Assembly (NCBI RefSeq): GCF_900112705.1 | Contig: NZ_FOMR01000002.1 | Location: forward strand, 186,001 to 250,000 | Direction: 5' to 3' | Origin: Lentibacillus persicus | GTDB taxonomy: Bacteria; Bacillota; Bacilli; Bacillales; Amphibacillaceae | Length of the DNA stretch: 64,000 bases | Shown here: piece by piece, positions 48,866 to 59,206 of the stretch | Position numbering within the stretch: position 1 is the first letter of the stretch | How the letters are laid out: each line of letters begins with the position of its first letter | The notes under the pieces: model-generated | Seen by the model: the letters and a program-made list of their open reading frames with translations, nothing else | What the model was told of the DNA's origin: nothing | Databases searched by the model: none | Position numbers and translations under genes: made by a program

Positions 48866-49052
48866 TCAGTGGGTAAAGTGCACCCCCTGATTGAAGTTTC
48901 ACTTTATCCCGCATCTAACTGGCAGTAAGAACCCCTAAAAATGTTGGAGCATGTAGTTTAACTGGGCTTCAACTGCCAGTAAATGCCCGATTCTGTTCAA
49001 CTAACAATCAGTGGGTAAAGTGCACCCCCTGATTGAAGTTTCACTTTATCCC
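48866..49052 (+). repeat. Pair of identical 45-base direct repeats around an inverted repeat
   Basis: Copies at 48866-48910 and 49008-49052 are identical. Each can fold (GGGTAAAGTG with CACTTTATCCC). Between them, ACTGGCAGT (48918-48926) and ACTGCCAGT (48972-48980) are perfect inverted arms. Together with the family 2 copy this fills the 422-base gap between comN and spoVB; no gene was seen there. Confidence 0.85.
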
Positions 49053-49138
49053 AATATGCTTGTCATGCTTGGCCTTCTTCTTTGCATATATATTATTGTA
49101 TCTGAAATTTTATTTTTTGAGAAGGTAGGTCGGCAATA

Positions 49139-50692
49139 TTGACCAAACAAACATTTCTGCAAGGGACCTTAATCCTTATTATGGCTGGCATGATAACAAG
49201 GCTTCTCGGGTTTATTAACCGTCTGGTTGTAGCCAGAATTATGGGAGAAGAAGGCGTTGGACTATATATGATGGCAATCCCCACGTTACTTTTGGTCATT
49301 ACGCTCACTCAACTTGGGCTCCCGGTTGCCATATCCAAACGCGTGTCTGAAGCGGAGGCGAAAAATGATCAAGCTAAAATCAAGCAGATACTGGTTATGT
49401 CCTTACTAATAACCGGTATTTTAAGTGTTGGTTTTACGATTGGGATGATCATGGCTGCACCGTTTATAGCAACAACTTTGCTGACTGATGAGCGTACGCT
49501 TTATCCGCTTGTTGCGATCAGTCCAATTATACCTATTATAGCAGTGTCTTCAGTTCTAAAAGGGTACTTCCAGGGAAAGCAGAATATGAAGCCGCAAAGT
49601 TTCGCCCTCGTTATTGAACAAGTTGTTAGAATTGCGTGTGTGGCCATATTTATAAAGCTACTTATTCCCTATGGGGTGGAATTCGCTGCTGCCGGAGCAA
49701 TGATCAGTGTTATATTGGGAGAACTGGCATCATTAGCTTTTCTTATCTATTTGTTTAAACGAAAAAAGACCGTTAAGATCAGACACCGTTTTTTATACTA
49801 CGTGAAATCCGGCAAAGATACAATTAAAGGGCTTTTTTCAATTGCATTGCCAAGTACAGGGAGCAGACTTATCGGCAACATCTCACATTTTCTCGAGCCT
49901 ATTCTCGTAGCCCAGAGTTTGGCTATTGCAGGCATATCCAGTTCAATGGCAACAAAACAATACGGCGAGTTAACCGGCTATGTATTACCATTACTTTTCT
50001 TGCCTACTTTTATCACGAATTCCCTGTCGATTGCGCTTGTGCCCTCTATTTCCGAGGCAGATGCCAATCACGATAAACGGCTCATCCACCACCGAATTCA
50101 TCAATCAATCAGAATATCGTTTGCCTCAGGAGCGCTTGCAACGATTGTATTGACATTATTTGCAGCACCTATATTACATTATATGTATGGAACAGACAAT
50201 GCCAGTCACTTCCTGGTACTGATGGCGCCTTTCTTTATCCTGCTTTATATTCAAGCTCCATTGCAAGCTGCCCTCCAGGCACTTGATTTAGCAAGACCGG
50301 CCATGTTAAACAGTTTGATCGGTGCAGCAGTAAAACTCACCGTATTGTTTTTTCTTGCTTCTAATCCTAACTTTGGGATAAATGGTGTCGCCATCGCTAT
50401 GGCAGTTGGCGTTGTACTGGTTACGCTGCTTCATCTTGCGAGCCTTCATAACAAAATTGGTTTCATGATCTCCTGGGTTGATTTATGTAAGATGGGACTG
50501 TTGCTCTTTTCCTTGTTAGTTTCCGGAAGGTTTTTAAAAACTATCTTTACCGGTTTTGAGACTAACCTATTGATTTTTATTCTAATACTTTCCGTTTTGA
50601 CTGTCGTTTATATTATTCTCCTCTTTGCATTAAAATTTATTACAAAAGAAGAATTAACACAAATACCACTGCTCAAGAAGTGGTTCGCCTGA
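49139..50692 (+). CDS. spoVB: SpoVB, sporulation MOP-superfamily flippase-like protein
   Basis: 517 residues with about 14 membrane segments. The start TKQTFLQGTLILIMAGMITR and GEEGVGLYMMAIPTLLL follow B. subtilis SpoVB. It is needed for spore cortex synthesis, probably by moving a lipid-linked cortex precursor across the outer forespore membrane; that is family knowledge. The start is a TTG at 49139 behind AAGGTAGGT. It is divergent from comN and separated from it by a repeat-filled gap. The reading frame is intact. Confidence 0.92.
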   Translation: MTKQTFLQGTLILIMAGMITRLLGFINRLVVARIMGEEGVGLYMMAIPTLLLVITLTQLGLPVAISKRVSEAEAKNDQAKIKQILVMSLLITGILSVGFTIGMIMAAPFIATTLLTDERTLYPLVAISPIIPIIAVSSVLKGYFQGKQNMKPQSFALVIEQVVRIACVAIFIKLLIPYGVEFAAAGAMISVILGELASLAFLIYLFKRKKTVKIRHRFLYYVKSGKDTIKGLFSIALPSTGSRLIGNISHFLEPILVAQSLAIAGISSSMATKQYGELTGYVLPLLFLPTFITNSLSIALVPSISEADANHDKRLIHHRIHQSIRISFASGALATIVLTLFAAPILHYMYGTDNASHFLVLMAPFFILLYIQAPLQAALQALDLARPAMLNSLIGAAVKLTVLFFLASNPNFGINGVAIAMAVGVVLVTLLHLASLHNKIGFMISWVDLCKMGLLLFSLLVSGRFLKTIFTGFETNLLIFILILSVLTVVYIILLFALKFITKEELTQIPLLKKWFA

Positions 50693-50706
50693 AACGTAAC
50701 TGAAAA

Positions 50707-50877
50707 GACGAACAATAAGGTCGGTTAGCGCAGGAAATATGCGAAGACTCCTGCGGGAAAAAAGGCCTAGGCTAGACCCCGAAGTGCCTTGGCACGAGGG
50801 GGCTTGCCAGCCGCCCGCGGAAAGCGCAGCATATTTCCGGAGCGGTGTGTCCCGCTCCCTTCCTCTTATCGTTCGTC
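50707..50877 (+). repeat. Fold-back repeat family 1, copy D
   Basis: Outer arms GACGAACAATAAG (50707-50719) and CTTATCGTTCGTC (50865-50877) pair with one mismatch. Inside are arms GGAAATATGC/GCATATTTCC (50733-50742, 50829-50838) and inner stem GCGGG/CCCGC (50753-50757, 50814-50818). The boxes GACTCCTGCGGGA and CCGCCCGCGGAAAGCG match copy A. It lies between convergent genes. Confidence 0.83.
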
Positions 50878-50916
50878 ATTTATATTTTATACGAAAGTTA
50901 TTTTCCGGCCTCTTTT

Positions 50917-52212
50917 TCACAGGTTCGTATATGGAATTAAATAACGGATATAAATGTAAACTGTCGCCACTAACAGGGATAAAATTACAAATGGAACACC
51001 ATATAGCATAAAACGGATAAACGACAGTTTCTGGTTATCTCCCTCTGCCAAACCTGCTACCACCACATTGGCTGAAGCGCCGATTAATGTGGCATTCCCT
51101 CCCAGACAGGCTCCCAGCGCCAACGACCACCAAATAGGATCAAGATAAACCATACCATACCCTTCGAGCTCTTCAACAACAGGAATCATCGCCGCTACAA
51201 ACGGGATATTATCAACAATCCCTGAAAACAGGCCGGAAATCCACAAAATTAATATTGCAGTAACCGCAAAATCGCCATCCGTCCATAAAATAATCGCTCT
51301 TGCCAGTTCATCAATTATCCCCGCTGATTCCAGACCGCCGACTAATGTAAAAAGACCGATAAAGAAAAACAAGGTAACCCACTCCACCCGCGAAAAAACG
51401 TTTTCCGTTGCCATTTCTTTTTCGGTAAGGAGCAGAAGCAGAATAGCACCACTTAAAGCAATAACAGTCAGTTCAATATGAAGGAAGGCATGCAGCAAAA
51501 ATCCGGTTAATGTCATGGTTAATACAGCGATCGATTGATAGAGCATCGGTGTTTTAATTAAATAAGAAGATGCGTCTATCCTCATCAGTTCATCCATATT
51601 ACTGTTTTGGGCACGGAGCGTCCTGCGGAATAATGGGAGCATGATCATTAACATAAGTATGAACATTATTACCGCAACCGGAGCAAGGTGATTAATAAAC
51701 GATAAAAAGGTGAAATGATCCACAGCTTGTCCGATCATAATATTCGGTGGATCCCCAATAAGCGTAGCTGTCCCACCTATATTCGAACTAAAAATAATAA
51801 TCAGCAAATATGGAAATGACGGTAAGCTTAGCTGTTTTGTTATTTTCAGGATAATCGGGACAAGAATCAGGACTGTCGTTACATTATCCAATAGCGCAGA
51901 ACCTACAGCGGTTAGTATACTGACACCAATAAAAAGCGGAATTGGGGACCCTCGTACTTGCTGAGCAAACCTGACAGCAATAAATGAAAATAAGCCTGTT
52001 TTTTCAGTTATCGAAATAAGGACCATCATGGAAAATAAAAGTGAGATTGTCTGCCAATCAATATAATTTTTAAAGACCTCATCGACACTGTAAACACCCG
52101 TTAATAAAAGAAGAACACCCCCAGCCATTGCTATGACTGCACGATTTATTTTTTCTGTCATTATAAATATGTAGCTGATAAGAAAAATAATCCCCGCCAA
52201 TATTATATCCAT
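50917..52212 (-). CDS. ArsB/NhaD-type ion transporter (CitMHS superfamily)
   Basis: 431 residues with 11-12 membrane segments. The sequence has the ion-transporter superfamily layout. LLDNVTTVLILVPI and SNIGGTATLIGDPPNIMIG in the first half are mirrored by IVDNIPFVAAMIPVV and LGACLGGNATLIGASANVV in the second, the two helical-hairpin repeats. Family members export arsenite or exchange Na+ for H+, and the substrate cannot be read from sequence. With the Mrp operon in the same window a Na+/H+ role is tempting but unproved. No ars genes are nearby. Confidence 0.85.
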   Translation of the reverse strand: MDIILAGIIFLISYIFIMTEKINRAVIAMAGGVLLLLTGVYSVDEVFKNYIDWQTISLLFSMMVLISITEKTGLFSFIAVRFAQQVRGSPIPLFIGVSILTAVGSALLDNVTTVLILVPIILKITKQLSLPSFPYLLIIIFSSNIGGTATLIGDPPNIMIGQAVDHFTFLSFINHLAPVAVIMFILMLMIMLPLFRRTLRAQNSNMDELMRIDASSYLIKTPMLYQSIAVLTMTLTGFLLHAFLHIELTVIALSGAILLLLLTEKEMATENVFSRVEWVTLFFFIGLFTLVGGLESAGIIDELARAIILWTDGDFAVTAILILWISGLFSGIVDNIPFVAAMIPVVEELEGYGMVYLDPIWWSLALGACLGGNATLIGASANVVVAGLAEGDNQKLSFIRFMLYGVPFVILSLLVATVYIYIRYLIPYTNL

Positions 52213-52348
52213 ATATCATCCTCTTTCAATGAAATTGGTTGCTTTCTACAGATATATGCGAAGAAACACAAAATATTTTGAGTCTATTTTTAGTTTGAAT
52301 GAATAGGATGATAATACATGGACAATCTTGGGAAGGGAGGCGGAGAAA

Positions 52349-52729
52349 ATCCGCAAGCATCAGTTTATTGCCCTATTGTATGGTTGGATTATCGTTCTTG
52401 GCCTAATACTCCTGATGAGCGTTATACTCGCTTTTTTACTGCAATTCACTGAAATGAACGAAACAACACTATCTTGGCTGACACTCGCAGTCGGTTTAAT
52501 CAGTCTATTTATCGGTGGTCTTATTGCAGGCATTAAAGGAAAAGAAAAAGGATGGGTGATTGGTGCCATCACCGGAGCAGGTTTTACACTGTTTACCTTT
52601 CTTGTGCAGTATCTTGGTTATCAACAAGGTTTTTCATTAGAGCAGTCCCTGCATCACACAGGATTCATAGTGGCAGCACTTCTTGGCGGAATGATTGGTG
52701 TCAACTTAATCAAATCAAGTGAGAAATAA
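52349..52729 (+). CDS. yrzE: YrzE, TIGR04086 family membrane protein
   Basis: About 126 residues with four membrane segments (near 8-30, 37-59, 66-86 and 98-118 from the chosen start), including LIAGIKGKEKGWVIGAITG, typical of TIGR04086. The function is unknown; the gene lies near yajC, as in B. subtilis. The start is unclear. AGGGAGG at 52334-52340 would place initiation near an ATC at 52349. The only canonical in-frame codon upstream, a TTG at 52328, lies before that site. The next one, a TTG at 52376, would cut into the first helix. I list the ATC position as best guess. Confidence 0.75.
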   Translation: MRKHQFIALLYGWIIVLGLILLMSVILAFLLQFTEMNETTLSWLTLAVGLISLFIGGLIAGIKGKEKGWVIGAITGAGFTLFTFLVQYLGYQQGFSLEQSLHHTGFIVAALLGGMIGVNLIKSSEK

Positions 52730-52730
52730 A

Positions 52731-52766
52731 AAAAGGAAGCCATCTTTTGATTGGCTTCCCTTTTTC
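52731..52766. terminator. Bidirectional terminator between yrzE and yajC
   Basis: GGAAGCCA (52735-52742) and TGGCTTCC (52752-52759) form the stem. There are A residues before it and five T after, so it can serve both convergent transcripts. Confidence 0.85.
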
Positions 52767-52796
52767 TTGCCTTTATGTATGACTCATAAAGTTTTA

Positions 52797-53060
52797 TTAT
52801 GCATTATTTTTGACTTCCCGGATCGCTGAGCGGTCGTAAGTCAGTCTAGGTCCGTCACCTGATTGAAGAACAACTGTATCTTCATCTATCGCATGGATTT
52901 CAGCATGAAACCCGCCGATTGTAACAACTTTATCGCCCTTCTGCAGATCTGCCTGCATTTGCTTGACTTGCTTCTGTCGCTTTTGCTGCGGACGGATAAG
53001 CAAAAAGTAAAAAATGACAAACATTAAAATTATTGGCATCAATGTTGCTAACATTTCCAT
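52797..53060 (-). CDS. yajC: YajC, SecDF-associated membrane protein
   Basis: 87 residues. A single N-terminal membrane helix (about 4-21) is followed by the family motif FLLIRPQQKRQKQVKQMQ and a small beta-rich cytoplasmic domain (GDKVVTIGGFHAEI). It joins the Sec holotranslocon with SecDF. It follows tgt by 22 bases, the classic queA-tgt-yajC order. B. subtilis calls it yrbF. Confidence 0.94.
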   Translation of the reverse strand: MEMLATLMPIILMFVIFYFLLIRPQQKRQKQVKQMQADLQKGDKVVTIGGFHAEIHAIDEDTVVLQSGDGPRLTYDRSAIREVKNNA

Positions 53061-53082
53061 TTATTAGTTCCCCTCCTTCATT

Positions 53083-54246
<1,164 letters not shown>

Positions 54247-54298
54247 TCAATGTTATAAAAGGCTGTTTCTTATAAGGTTGTGGTTCTTACATAAAATC

Positions 54299-54594
54299 CA
54301 TATAATGCGCCATAGCGACAGGCTTGATTTCCGCTGCGGGCAGTCGCTTTCCGCGGGCAACGCTTCAGCTTCCTCGGAAGCAAAAACCGCTTCCTGCGGG
54401 ATCTTCAGCTGTTGCTTTTCCCGCAGGAGTCGACTGCCCTCCGCTCCAATCAAACGCCACGCCAGCGTAGGAAATACACGGAGACTCCAGCGGGAGCAGA
54501 GGCATAGGTGAGACACCGAAGCGCGCCAGCGCAAGGGGGCTCACCAGCCGCCCGCGGAAAGCGGAGTGTATTTCCGAAGCGGTGTCATAGCACT
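54299..54594 (+). repeat. Fold-back repeat family 1, copy B, between queA and tgt
   Basis: 296 bases, differing from copy A at 8 positions. The right-module arms have decayed to 10 pairs (54470-54479 with 54566-54575), because CCG on the left became GAG and GGC on the right became GGA. It lies within what is normally one operon. The gap 54223-54663 holds no other recognisable feature. Confidence 0.88.
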
Positions 54595-54663
54595 CAAGTA
54601 TTTTTATGGTATGTCGCATTTTCTATCATCTGCTTAAAAACCACAAAATTCACGAAAAGAACC

Positions 54664-55689
54664 TTACAAAATTAACATGGCATCACCAAAGCTGAAAAAT
54701 CGGTAACGCTCTTTCACAGCCGACTGATATGCATTCATGATATTTTCTCGAGTGGCAAATGCACTCACCATCATTACTAATGTTGATTTAGGCAAGTGAA
54801 AATTTGTTACCAGGCCGTCAATTGCCTGAAACGCATAGGGCGGATAAATAAAAATGTCCGTCCAGCCGCTTGATTCCGTGAATCCACCATTATCCCGCAC
54901 AATCGTCTCCAATGTTCGTGTCGATGTTGTGCCGACCGAAATAACTCTGCCGCCATTTTCTTTAACGGCTTTAAGATTATCTGCTGTTTCCCTGGACATA
55001 TGATAAAACTCGGCATGCATCTTATGATCTTCCACTTTATCCGCGCTTACTGGTCTGAATGTGCCCAGCCCAACATGCAGCGTGATAAATTCAATGGATA
55101 CACCCATGGCTTTAATCTCATCGAGCAGTTCATTCGTGAAATGCAATCCTGCAGTTGGAGCAGCTGCTGATCCTTCTTCTCTGGCATATACTGTCTGATA
55201 ACGTTCTTTTTCTTCCAGCTGTTCCTTAATATAAGGCGGCAGTGGCATCTGGCCCAGTTCATTTAAAATTTCATAAAATATACCCTCATACTCAAGTTTT
55301 AACATACGGCCGCCATGGTCCTTAAAACCTGTACAGGTAGCACGGATTTTTCCATTACCAAAACTAAGAACAGTTCCTTCTCTTACCTTCTTAGCCGGTT
55401 TTGCGAGCACTTCCCATAAATCTTCTCCCTGCTGGTGCAGCAGAAGCACTTCCACTTTCGCCCCGGTATCTTCTTTTATCCCATACAACCTTGCCGGGAG
55501 CACCCGTGTATTATTTAGTACAAGACAATCACCTTTCTTAAGATATCTTTTGATATCGGTGAACTGTTTATGCTCTATTTCCTCTGTGGTCCTGTGCAAA
55601 ACCAAAAGCCGCGATGCATCCCGGTCTTTTAAAGGCGTCTGGGCAATCAGCTCTTCCGGTAAGTCAAAATCAAAATCTTCTATGTTCAT
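54664..55689 (-). CDS. queA: S-adenosylmethionine:tRNA ribosyltransferase-isomerase
   Basis: 341 residues. Adds the ribosyl part of SAM to preQ1-tRNA to make epoxyqueuosine. Family blocks are visible: [25 protein letters not shown] at the start, APTAGLHFT near residue 172, [10 protein letters not shown] near residue 205, and [18 protein letters not shown] towards the C terminus. It follows yrzS by 19 bases, with tgt further downstream. All expected blocks are present. Confidence 0.96.
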   Translation of the reverse strand: MNIEDFDFDLPEELIAQTPLKDRDASRLLVLHRTTEEIEHKQFTDIKRYLKKGDCLVLNNTRVLPARLYGIKEDTGAKVEVLLLHQQGEDLWEVLAKPAKKVREGTVLSFGNGKIRATCTGFKDHGGRMLKLEYEGIFYEILNELGQMPLPPYIKEQLEEKERYQTVYAREEGSAAAPTAGLHFTNELLDEIKAMGVSIEFITLHVGLGTFRPVSADKVEDHKMHAEFYHMSRETADNLKAVKENGGRVISVGTTSTRTLETIVRDNGGFTESSGWTDIFIYPPYAFQAIDGLVTNFHLPKSTLVMMVSAFATRENIMNAYQSAVKERYRFFSFGDAMLIL

Positions 55690-55708
55690 GATGTTCTCCC
55701 TACTTTAT

Positions 55709-55900
55709 TCAACGAAATTTTCCTAAGATAAAAAAGATCAATGTCAATATAACACTGACAACGATTGAGGTCATAATCGGGAAATGAAAGGTGAAATTTT
55801 CTTTTTTAATTGTAATATCGCCCGGTAATTTTCCGATAAACGTCCAAATCACGCCAATTACCACAAAAATAATACCAAGGATAATAAACATTTTTCCCAT
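55709..55900 (-). CDS. yrzS: YrzS, DUF2905 membrane protein
   Basis: 63 residues with two membrane helices (about 3-22 and 42-60). The conserved inter-helix segment FIGKLPGDITIKKENFTFHFP is the DUF2905 signature. The function is unknown. It lies between ruvB (2 bases away) and queA, the same place as in B. subtilis, so it belongs to the ruvAB-queA transcript. Small size does not weaken the call, because the family pattern is strong. Confidence 0.88.
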   Translation of the reverse strand: MGKMFIILGIIFVVIGVIWTFIGKLPGDITIKKENFTFHFPIMTSIVVSVILTLIFFILGKFR

Positions 55901-55902
55901 AA

Positions 55903-56904
55903 TCAGTCATCTTCTTTCCTGATTCCTAAATGCTGGTATGCCTTTGGGGTCACAACGCGGCCGCGGGGGGTCCGCTGAATAAACCCGATTTGCAGTAAAT
56001 AGGGTTCATACACTTCTTCAATCGTCTGGGACTCTTCCCCGACTGTTGCAGCAACCGTGTCCAACCCAACCGGTCCGCCTTGAAAGCCATCAATAATACT
56101 CGTAAGCAGTTTATGATCAATATGATCCAGCCCGGCGTCATCGACCTGCAGCATCTCAAGTGCTCGGTCTGTCGTTTGCAAGCTAATTTCTTTTTCCCCT
56201 TTTACTTGCGAAATATCACGGATTCGTTTCAACAGTCTGTTGGCAATCCGGGGAGTCCCCCTCGACCTTCGTGCTATTTCTGTAGCTGCTTCATGCGTTA
56301 TGGATGTTTCAAATATTTCTGTCGTCCTTTCGACAATATCGCACAATTCGTGCGTATCATAAAATTCCAGACGGCTCAGAACGCCGAAGCGATCCCTTAA
56401 TGGCGCCGACAACAAACCCGCTCGAGTAGTGGCTCCAACCAGAGTGAACGGGGGCAAATCAATTCGAACAGACCGGGCACTTGGCCCATCACCAATAACA
56501 ATATCGATAAAAAAATCTTCCATTGCCGGGTATAATATTTCTTCCACAGATTTTGGCAAACGATGCACCTCATCAATGAATAATACGTCCCCGGGTTCAA
56601 GTGAGGACAATATTGCTGCCAAATCACCGGACCGTTCGATTGCAGGGCCGGACGTTGAACGGAATTGCACGCCCATTTCGTTGGCAATAATCGCTGCCAG
56701 CGTTGTTTTACCAAGACCAGGCGGACCGTATAATAACACATGATCGAGTGCCTCATCACGCATTTTGGCAGCCTGAATAAAAATACTTAAATTTTCCTTC
56801 ACCTTTGGCTGGCCAATATATTGATTCAAATTTGTGGGCCGGAGACTGAGCTCAACAGTGGAATCTTCACTCTGTAATTCACCTGTAACCATACGCTCTT
56901 CCAT
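55903..56904 (-). CDS. ruvB: Holliday junction branch-migration ATPase RuvB
   Basis: 333 residues. AAA+ motor: Walker [12 protein letters not shown] near residue 62, Walker [10 protein letters not shown] near 110, sensor 1 [10 protein letters not shown], arginine finger in the LRDRFG block, and a C-terminal winged helix ([12 protein letters not shown]). Of three tandem ATGs, the third (56904) has the best spacing to AAGGTGGG and matches the B. subtilis N terminus. It follows ruvA with a gap of 12 bases or fewer. Confidence 0.96.
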   Translation of the reverse strand: MEERMVTGELQSEDSTVELSLRPTNLNQYIGQPKVKENLSIFIQAAKMRDEALDHVLLYGPPGLGKTTLAAIIANEMGVQFRSTSGPAIERSGDLAAILSSLEPGDVLFIDEVHRLPKSVEEILYPAMEDFFIDIVIGDGPSARSVRIDLPPFTLVGATTRAGLLSAPLRDRFGVLSRLEFYDTHELCDIVERTTEIFETSITHEAATEIARRSRGTPRIANRLLKRIRDISQVKGEKEISLQTTDRALEMLQVDDAGLDHIDHKLLTSIIDGFQGGPVGLDTVAATVGEESQTIEEVYEPYLLQIGFIQRTPRGRVVTPKAYQHLGIRKEDD

Positions 56905-56916
56905 CATCATCCCACC

Positions 56917-57522
56917 TTATTTATTCTTCATCAGTAATGCTAATGCGCTTCTGATGATCTCATCAGTACCGCTATTGTCTTGCTTCTTCAATTGAGGAAG
57001 AACTGCTTTAATTTCGCGTTCAGTGTAACCGAGCGACTTTAACGCTTCCTGAGCTTCTTGCAATTCTTCTGTTGGTTCATTTGCTTGCATCTCTTTTTCA
57101 GACCCAGCCGGAATGGTGACTGCAGTGGATAATTTGCCTTTTAAATCAAGAATTATTTGTCTGGCTGTCTTTTTTCCGATGCCGGGGAGACTTGTCAGAA
57201 ATTGGTCGTCGTCCTGTTCAATCGCTGTGATCAATGCAATGGTGTCGACACTCCCCAGTATTGACAAAGCTCCTTTAGGGCCAATGCCGGATACCGAAAT
57301 CAAATTGATAAACAACATTTTCTCATCATCATCCCGAAAACCATAAAGAAGCTGTGCATCTTCCCGCACATAATGATATGTACTGATTAGAACTTCATCG
57401 TTCAAGGATGACTGAAAAACAAATGGGTTGGGACAAATAATCTCATAGCCCACTCCATTCACATCTACTACAACAGCATTCTCGTCAATTTTAACCAATG
57501 TTCCTTTAATATAAGCAATCAT
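56917..57522 (-). CDS. ruvA: Holliday junction DNA-binding subunit RuvA
   Basis: 201 residues. An N-terminal OB-fold domain (MIAYIKGTLVKID) is followed by two helix-hairpin-helix motifs (LISVSGIGPKGALSIL, LTSLPGIGKKTARQIILDLK) that hold junction arms. The C-terminal domain III (EALKSLGYTEREIKAV) touches RuvB. In B. subtilis bofC lies upstream of ruvA; here the gap to yebC (about 200 bases) contains no gene. Confidence 0.96.
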   Translation of the reverse strand: MIAYIKGTLVKIDENAVVVDVNGVGYEIICPNPFVFQSSLNDEVLISTYHYVREDAQLLYGFRDDDEKMLFINLISVSGIGPKGALSILGSVDTIALITAIEQDDDQFLTSLPGIGKKTARQIILDLKGKLSTAVTIPAGSEKEMQANEPTEELQEAQEALKSLGYTEREIKAVLPQLKKQDNSGTDEIIRSALALLMKNK

Positions 57523-57668
57523 CTGACCTTCTCCTTTATATCCCTTAAAGCCTATCTTAACATATCTCGTACTTTACAAGTGAGTGTGGCGTGATGACGA
57601 ATAATCGCCCCTCAATGATTGTTAATAACGGCAGCTCCAAGAAGCTCATCCGCTATCGTATGAAGCCT

Positions 57669-57720
57669 AAAAAAGAAAACTTCCATTCTCATGTCTGAGA
57701 ACAGAAGTAAGAATGAAGTT
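57669..57720 (-). terminator. Terminator of yebC
   Basis: AACTTCATTCT pairs with AGAATGGAAGTT (one bulge), with a nested TTCTCA/TGAGAA hairpin and a T-rich tail. The stem begins on the yebC stop codon. Confidence 0.7.
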
Positions 57721-58450
57721 AACCACTTGCCTTCATGTTGTGATGGATATCCTGGGTATCTTCACTGTCCTCCAGCATATCAATCAGATTAAACATTTTT
57801 TGTTCATCTTCTTCAGACGGGGTGCTGTATGTTTGCGGGAAATATGATACATCAGCTTCTGCTAGGTCATACGCATTTTCACGCAGATCATCACGTACAT
57901 TCTGGAAATTTTCCGGACTCGTATAAATTTCAAATACGCCATCTTCATATACGATGTCATCAGCACCGGCTTCTATCGCTTCCATACTGATCTCTTCCTC
58001 GTCAATCGATCCCTCTTTATTATCGATGACAATATAACCTTTACGATCAAACATAAATGTTACGCTTCCGTTTTCGCCCAAATTACCATCATTTTTTTTA
58101 AAAGCATGCCTGACCTCTGAAGCAGTCCTGTTTCTATTGTCAGTCAGAACGTTGACAATCACCGCAATACCGCCCGGCCCATAGCCCTCATAAGTGATTT
58201 CTTCATAGTTCACACCGTCCAGACCGCCGGTTGCTTTTTTAATAGCACGATCAATATTGTCATTGGGCATATTATCGGCTTTTGCTTTATCAACCGCTAC
58301 CCGCAGCGAGGCGTTCGTATCAAGGTCCCCGCCACCTTCCTTAGCAGCCGTATATATATTCTTAGCATGACGCATAAATATTTTACCTTTTTTGGCATCC
58401 TGAGCATTTTTTCGACGTTGTATATTATGCCATTTAGAATGACCTGCCAT
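57719..58450 (-). CDS. yebC: YebC/PmpR family protein (YrbC)
   Basis: 243 residues. The start [20 protein letters not shown] is the family hallmark, and [25 protein letters not shown] and [13 protein letters not shown] follow. YebC proteins were described as transcription regulators. Recent work on some members points to relief of ribosome stalling at proline stretches, which is family knowledge only. The ATG at 58450 has GGGGGAG upstream; a start at 58477 would precede that site. Confidence 0.95.
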   Translation of the reverse strand: MAGHSKWHNIQRRKNAQDAKKGKIFMRHAKNIYTAAKEGGGDLDTNASLRVAVDKAKADNMPNDNIDRAIKKATGGLDGVNYEEITYEGYGPGGIAVIVNVLTDNRNRTASEVRHAFKKNDGNLGENGSVTFMFDRKGYIVIDNKEGSIDEEEISMEAIEAGADDIVYEDGVFEIYTSPENFQNVRDDLRENAYDLAEADVSYFPQTYSTPSEEDEQKMFNLIDMLEDSEDTQDIHHNMKASG

Positions 58451-58571
58451 AAGACAGACTCCCCCTCCGCGCATCAATTTTCTTTTTAACTATACCAAAA
58501 AAGACGCGGGGATTAAAGTGAAACTTTATCAAAGGGATTTATTGTACATTTAAATGATTGGTTTGTCCGCC

Positions 58572-59129
58572 CTAAAAATGCTCTCTGTTCCGATTAAAAA
58601 ACTCCCGAAGGAACTCACGGACATCCCCGTTAAATTGGTCCAGCTCTGCATCCTTATTACGCATTCGATCCCAGTAGATATCATCCGTATAGACATATAC
58701 TTCTTTATCCGATACAACTTCACTCACTTCCTGCTCAACCACTTCTCGCATGTCCGGAGGCGCCTGAGCAGTGAGCATCACGCCAACGACAACGCGCTCG
58801 TCAGTCACAACTACCTGTGCTTGTCTAATATCCTTTCGCTGTTTTAATTGTTTGGAAATCGATTGGGACATTTCATTTGTGAATATATCCGTTTTAGCAT
58901 CTTCGTCACCTTCATTTATCTCTGCCAGATCATCATCATATAATTCGCTGTTCTCTTTGGAGTTATCTGTGTCTTTTCCAAGCCTTTCATTCCGTTCCTT
59001 CTTTGTTTCATAATTAATCGGCTGTGAGTTTAGATTTTCGTTGGATCCCTCTTCTTCACCTGAATCATATTGTGCACATCCTACAAGCACAATTAACATA
59101 AGTGATATTATCCACATCGTTTTTTGCAT
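58572..59129 (-). CDS. YhcN/YlaJ-family sporulation lipoprotein (CoxA-like position)
   Basis: 185 residues. A lipoprotein signal with lipobox LVGC at about residues 15-18 opens the protein; the start at 59129 has GGGAGGT seven bases upstream. An acidic, Asn/Glu-rich linker (about 22-70) leads to the YhcN/YlaJ domain with RKDIRQAQVVVTDERVVVGV and VYVYTDDIYW. Such proteins are found in spore membranes or cortex. B. subtilis has the family member coxA (yrbB) beside safA, so this is probably its counterpart; that is from synteny. Confidence 0.82.
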   Translation of the reverse strand: MQKTMWIISLMLIVLVGCAQYDSGEEEGSNENLNSQPINYETKKERNERLGKDTDNSKENSELYDDDLAEINEGDEDAKTDIFTNEMSQSISKQLKQRKDIRQAQVVVTDERVVVGVMLTAQAPPDMREVVEQEVSEVVSDKEVYVYTDDIYWDRMRNKDAELDQFNGDVREFLREFFNRNREHF

Positions 59130-59206
59130 AAAAATAACCTCCCTTATCACTAGGATGGATAGGAGAGGCTATTTTAATCCAAAAATACACGCTGTTGAAT
59201 AAATTT

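Noticed and set aside
48866-49052. CRISPR-like array
   Set aside because: Only two copies of 45 bases, a 97-base spacer with its own inverted repeat, and no cas gene in the window.
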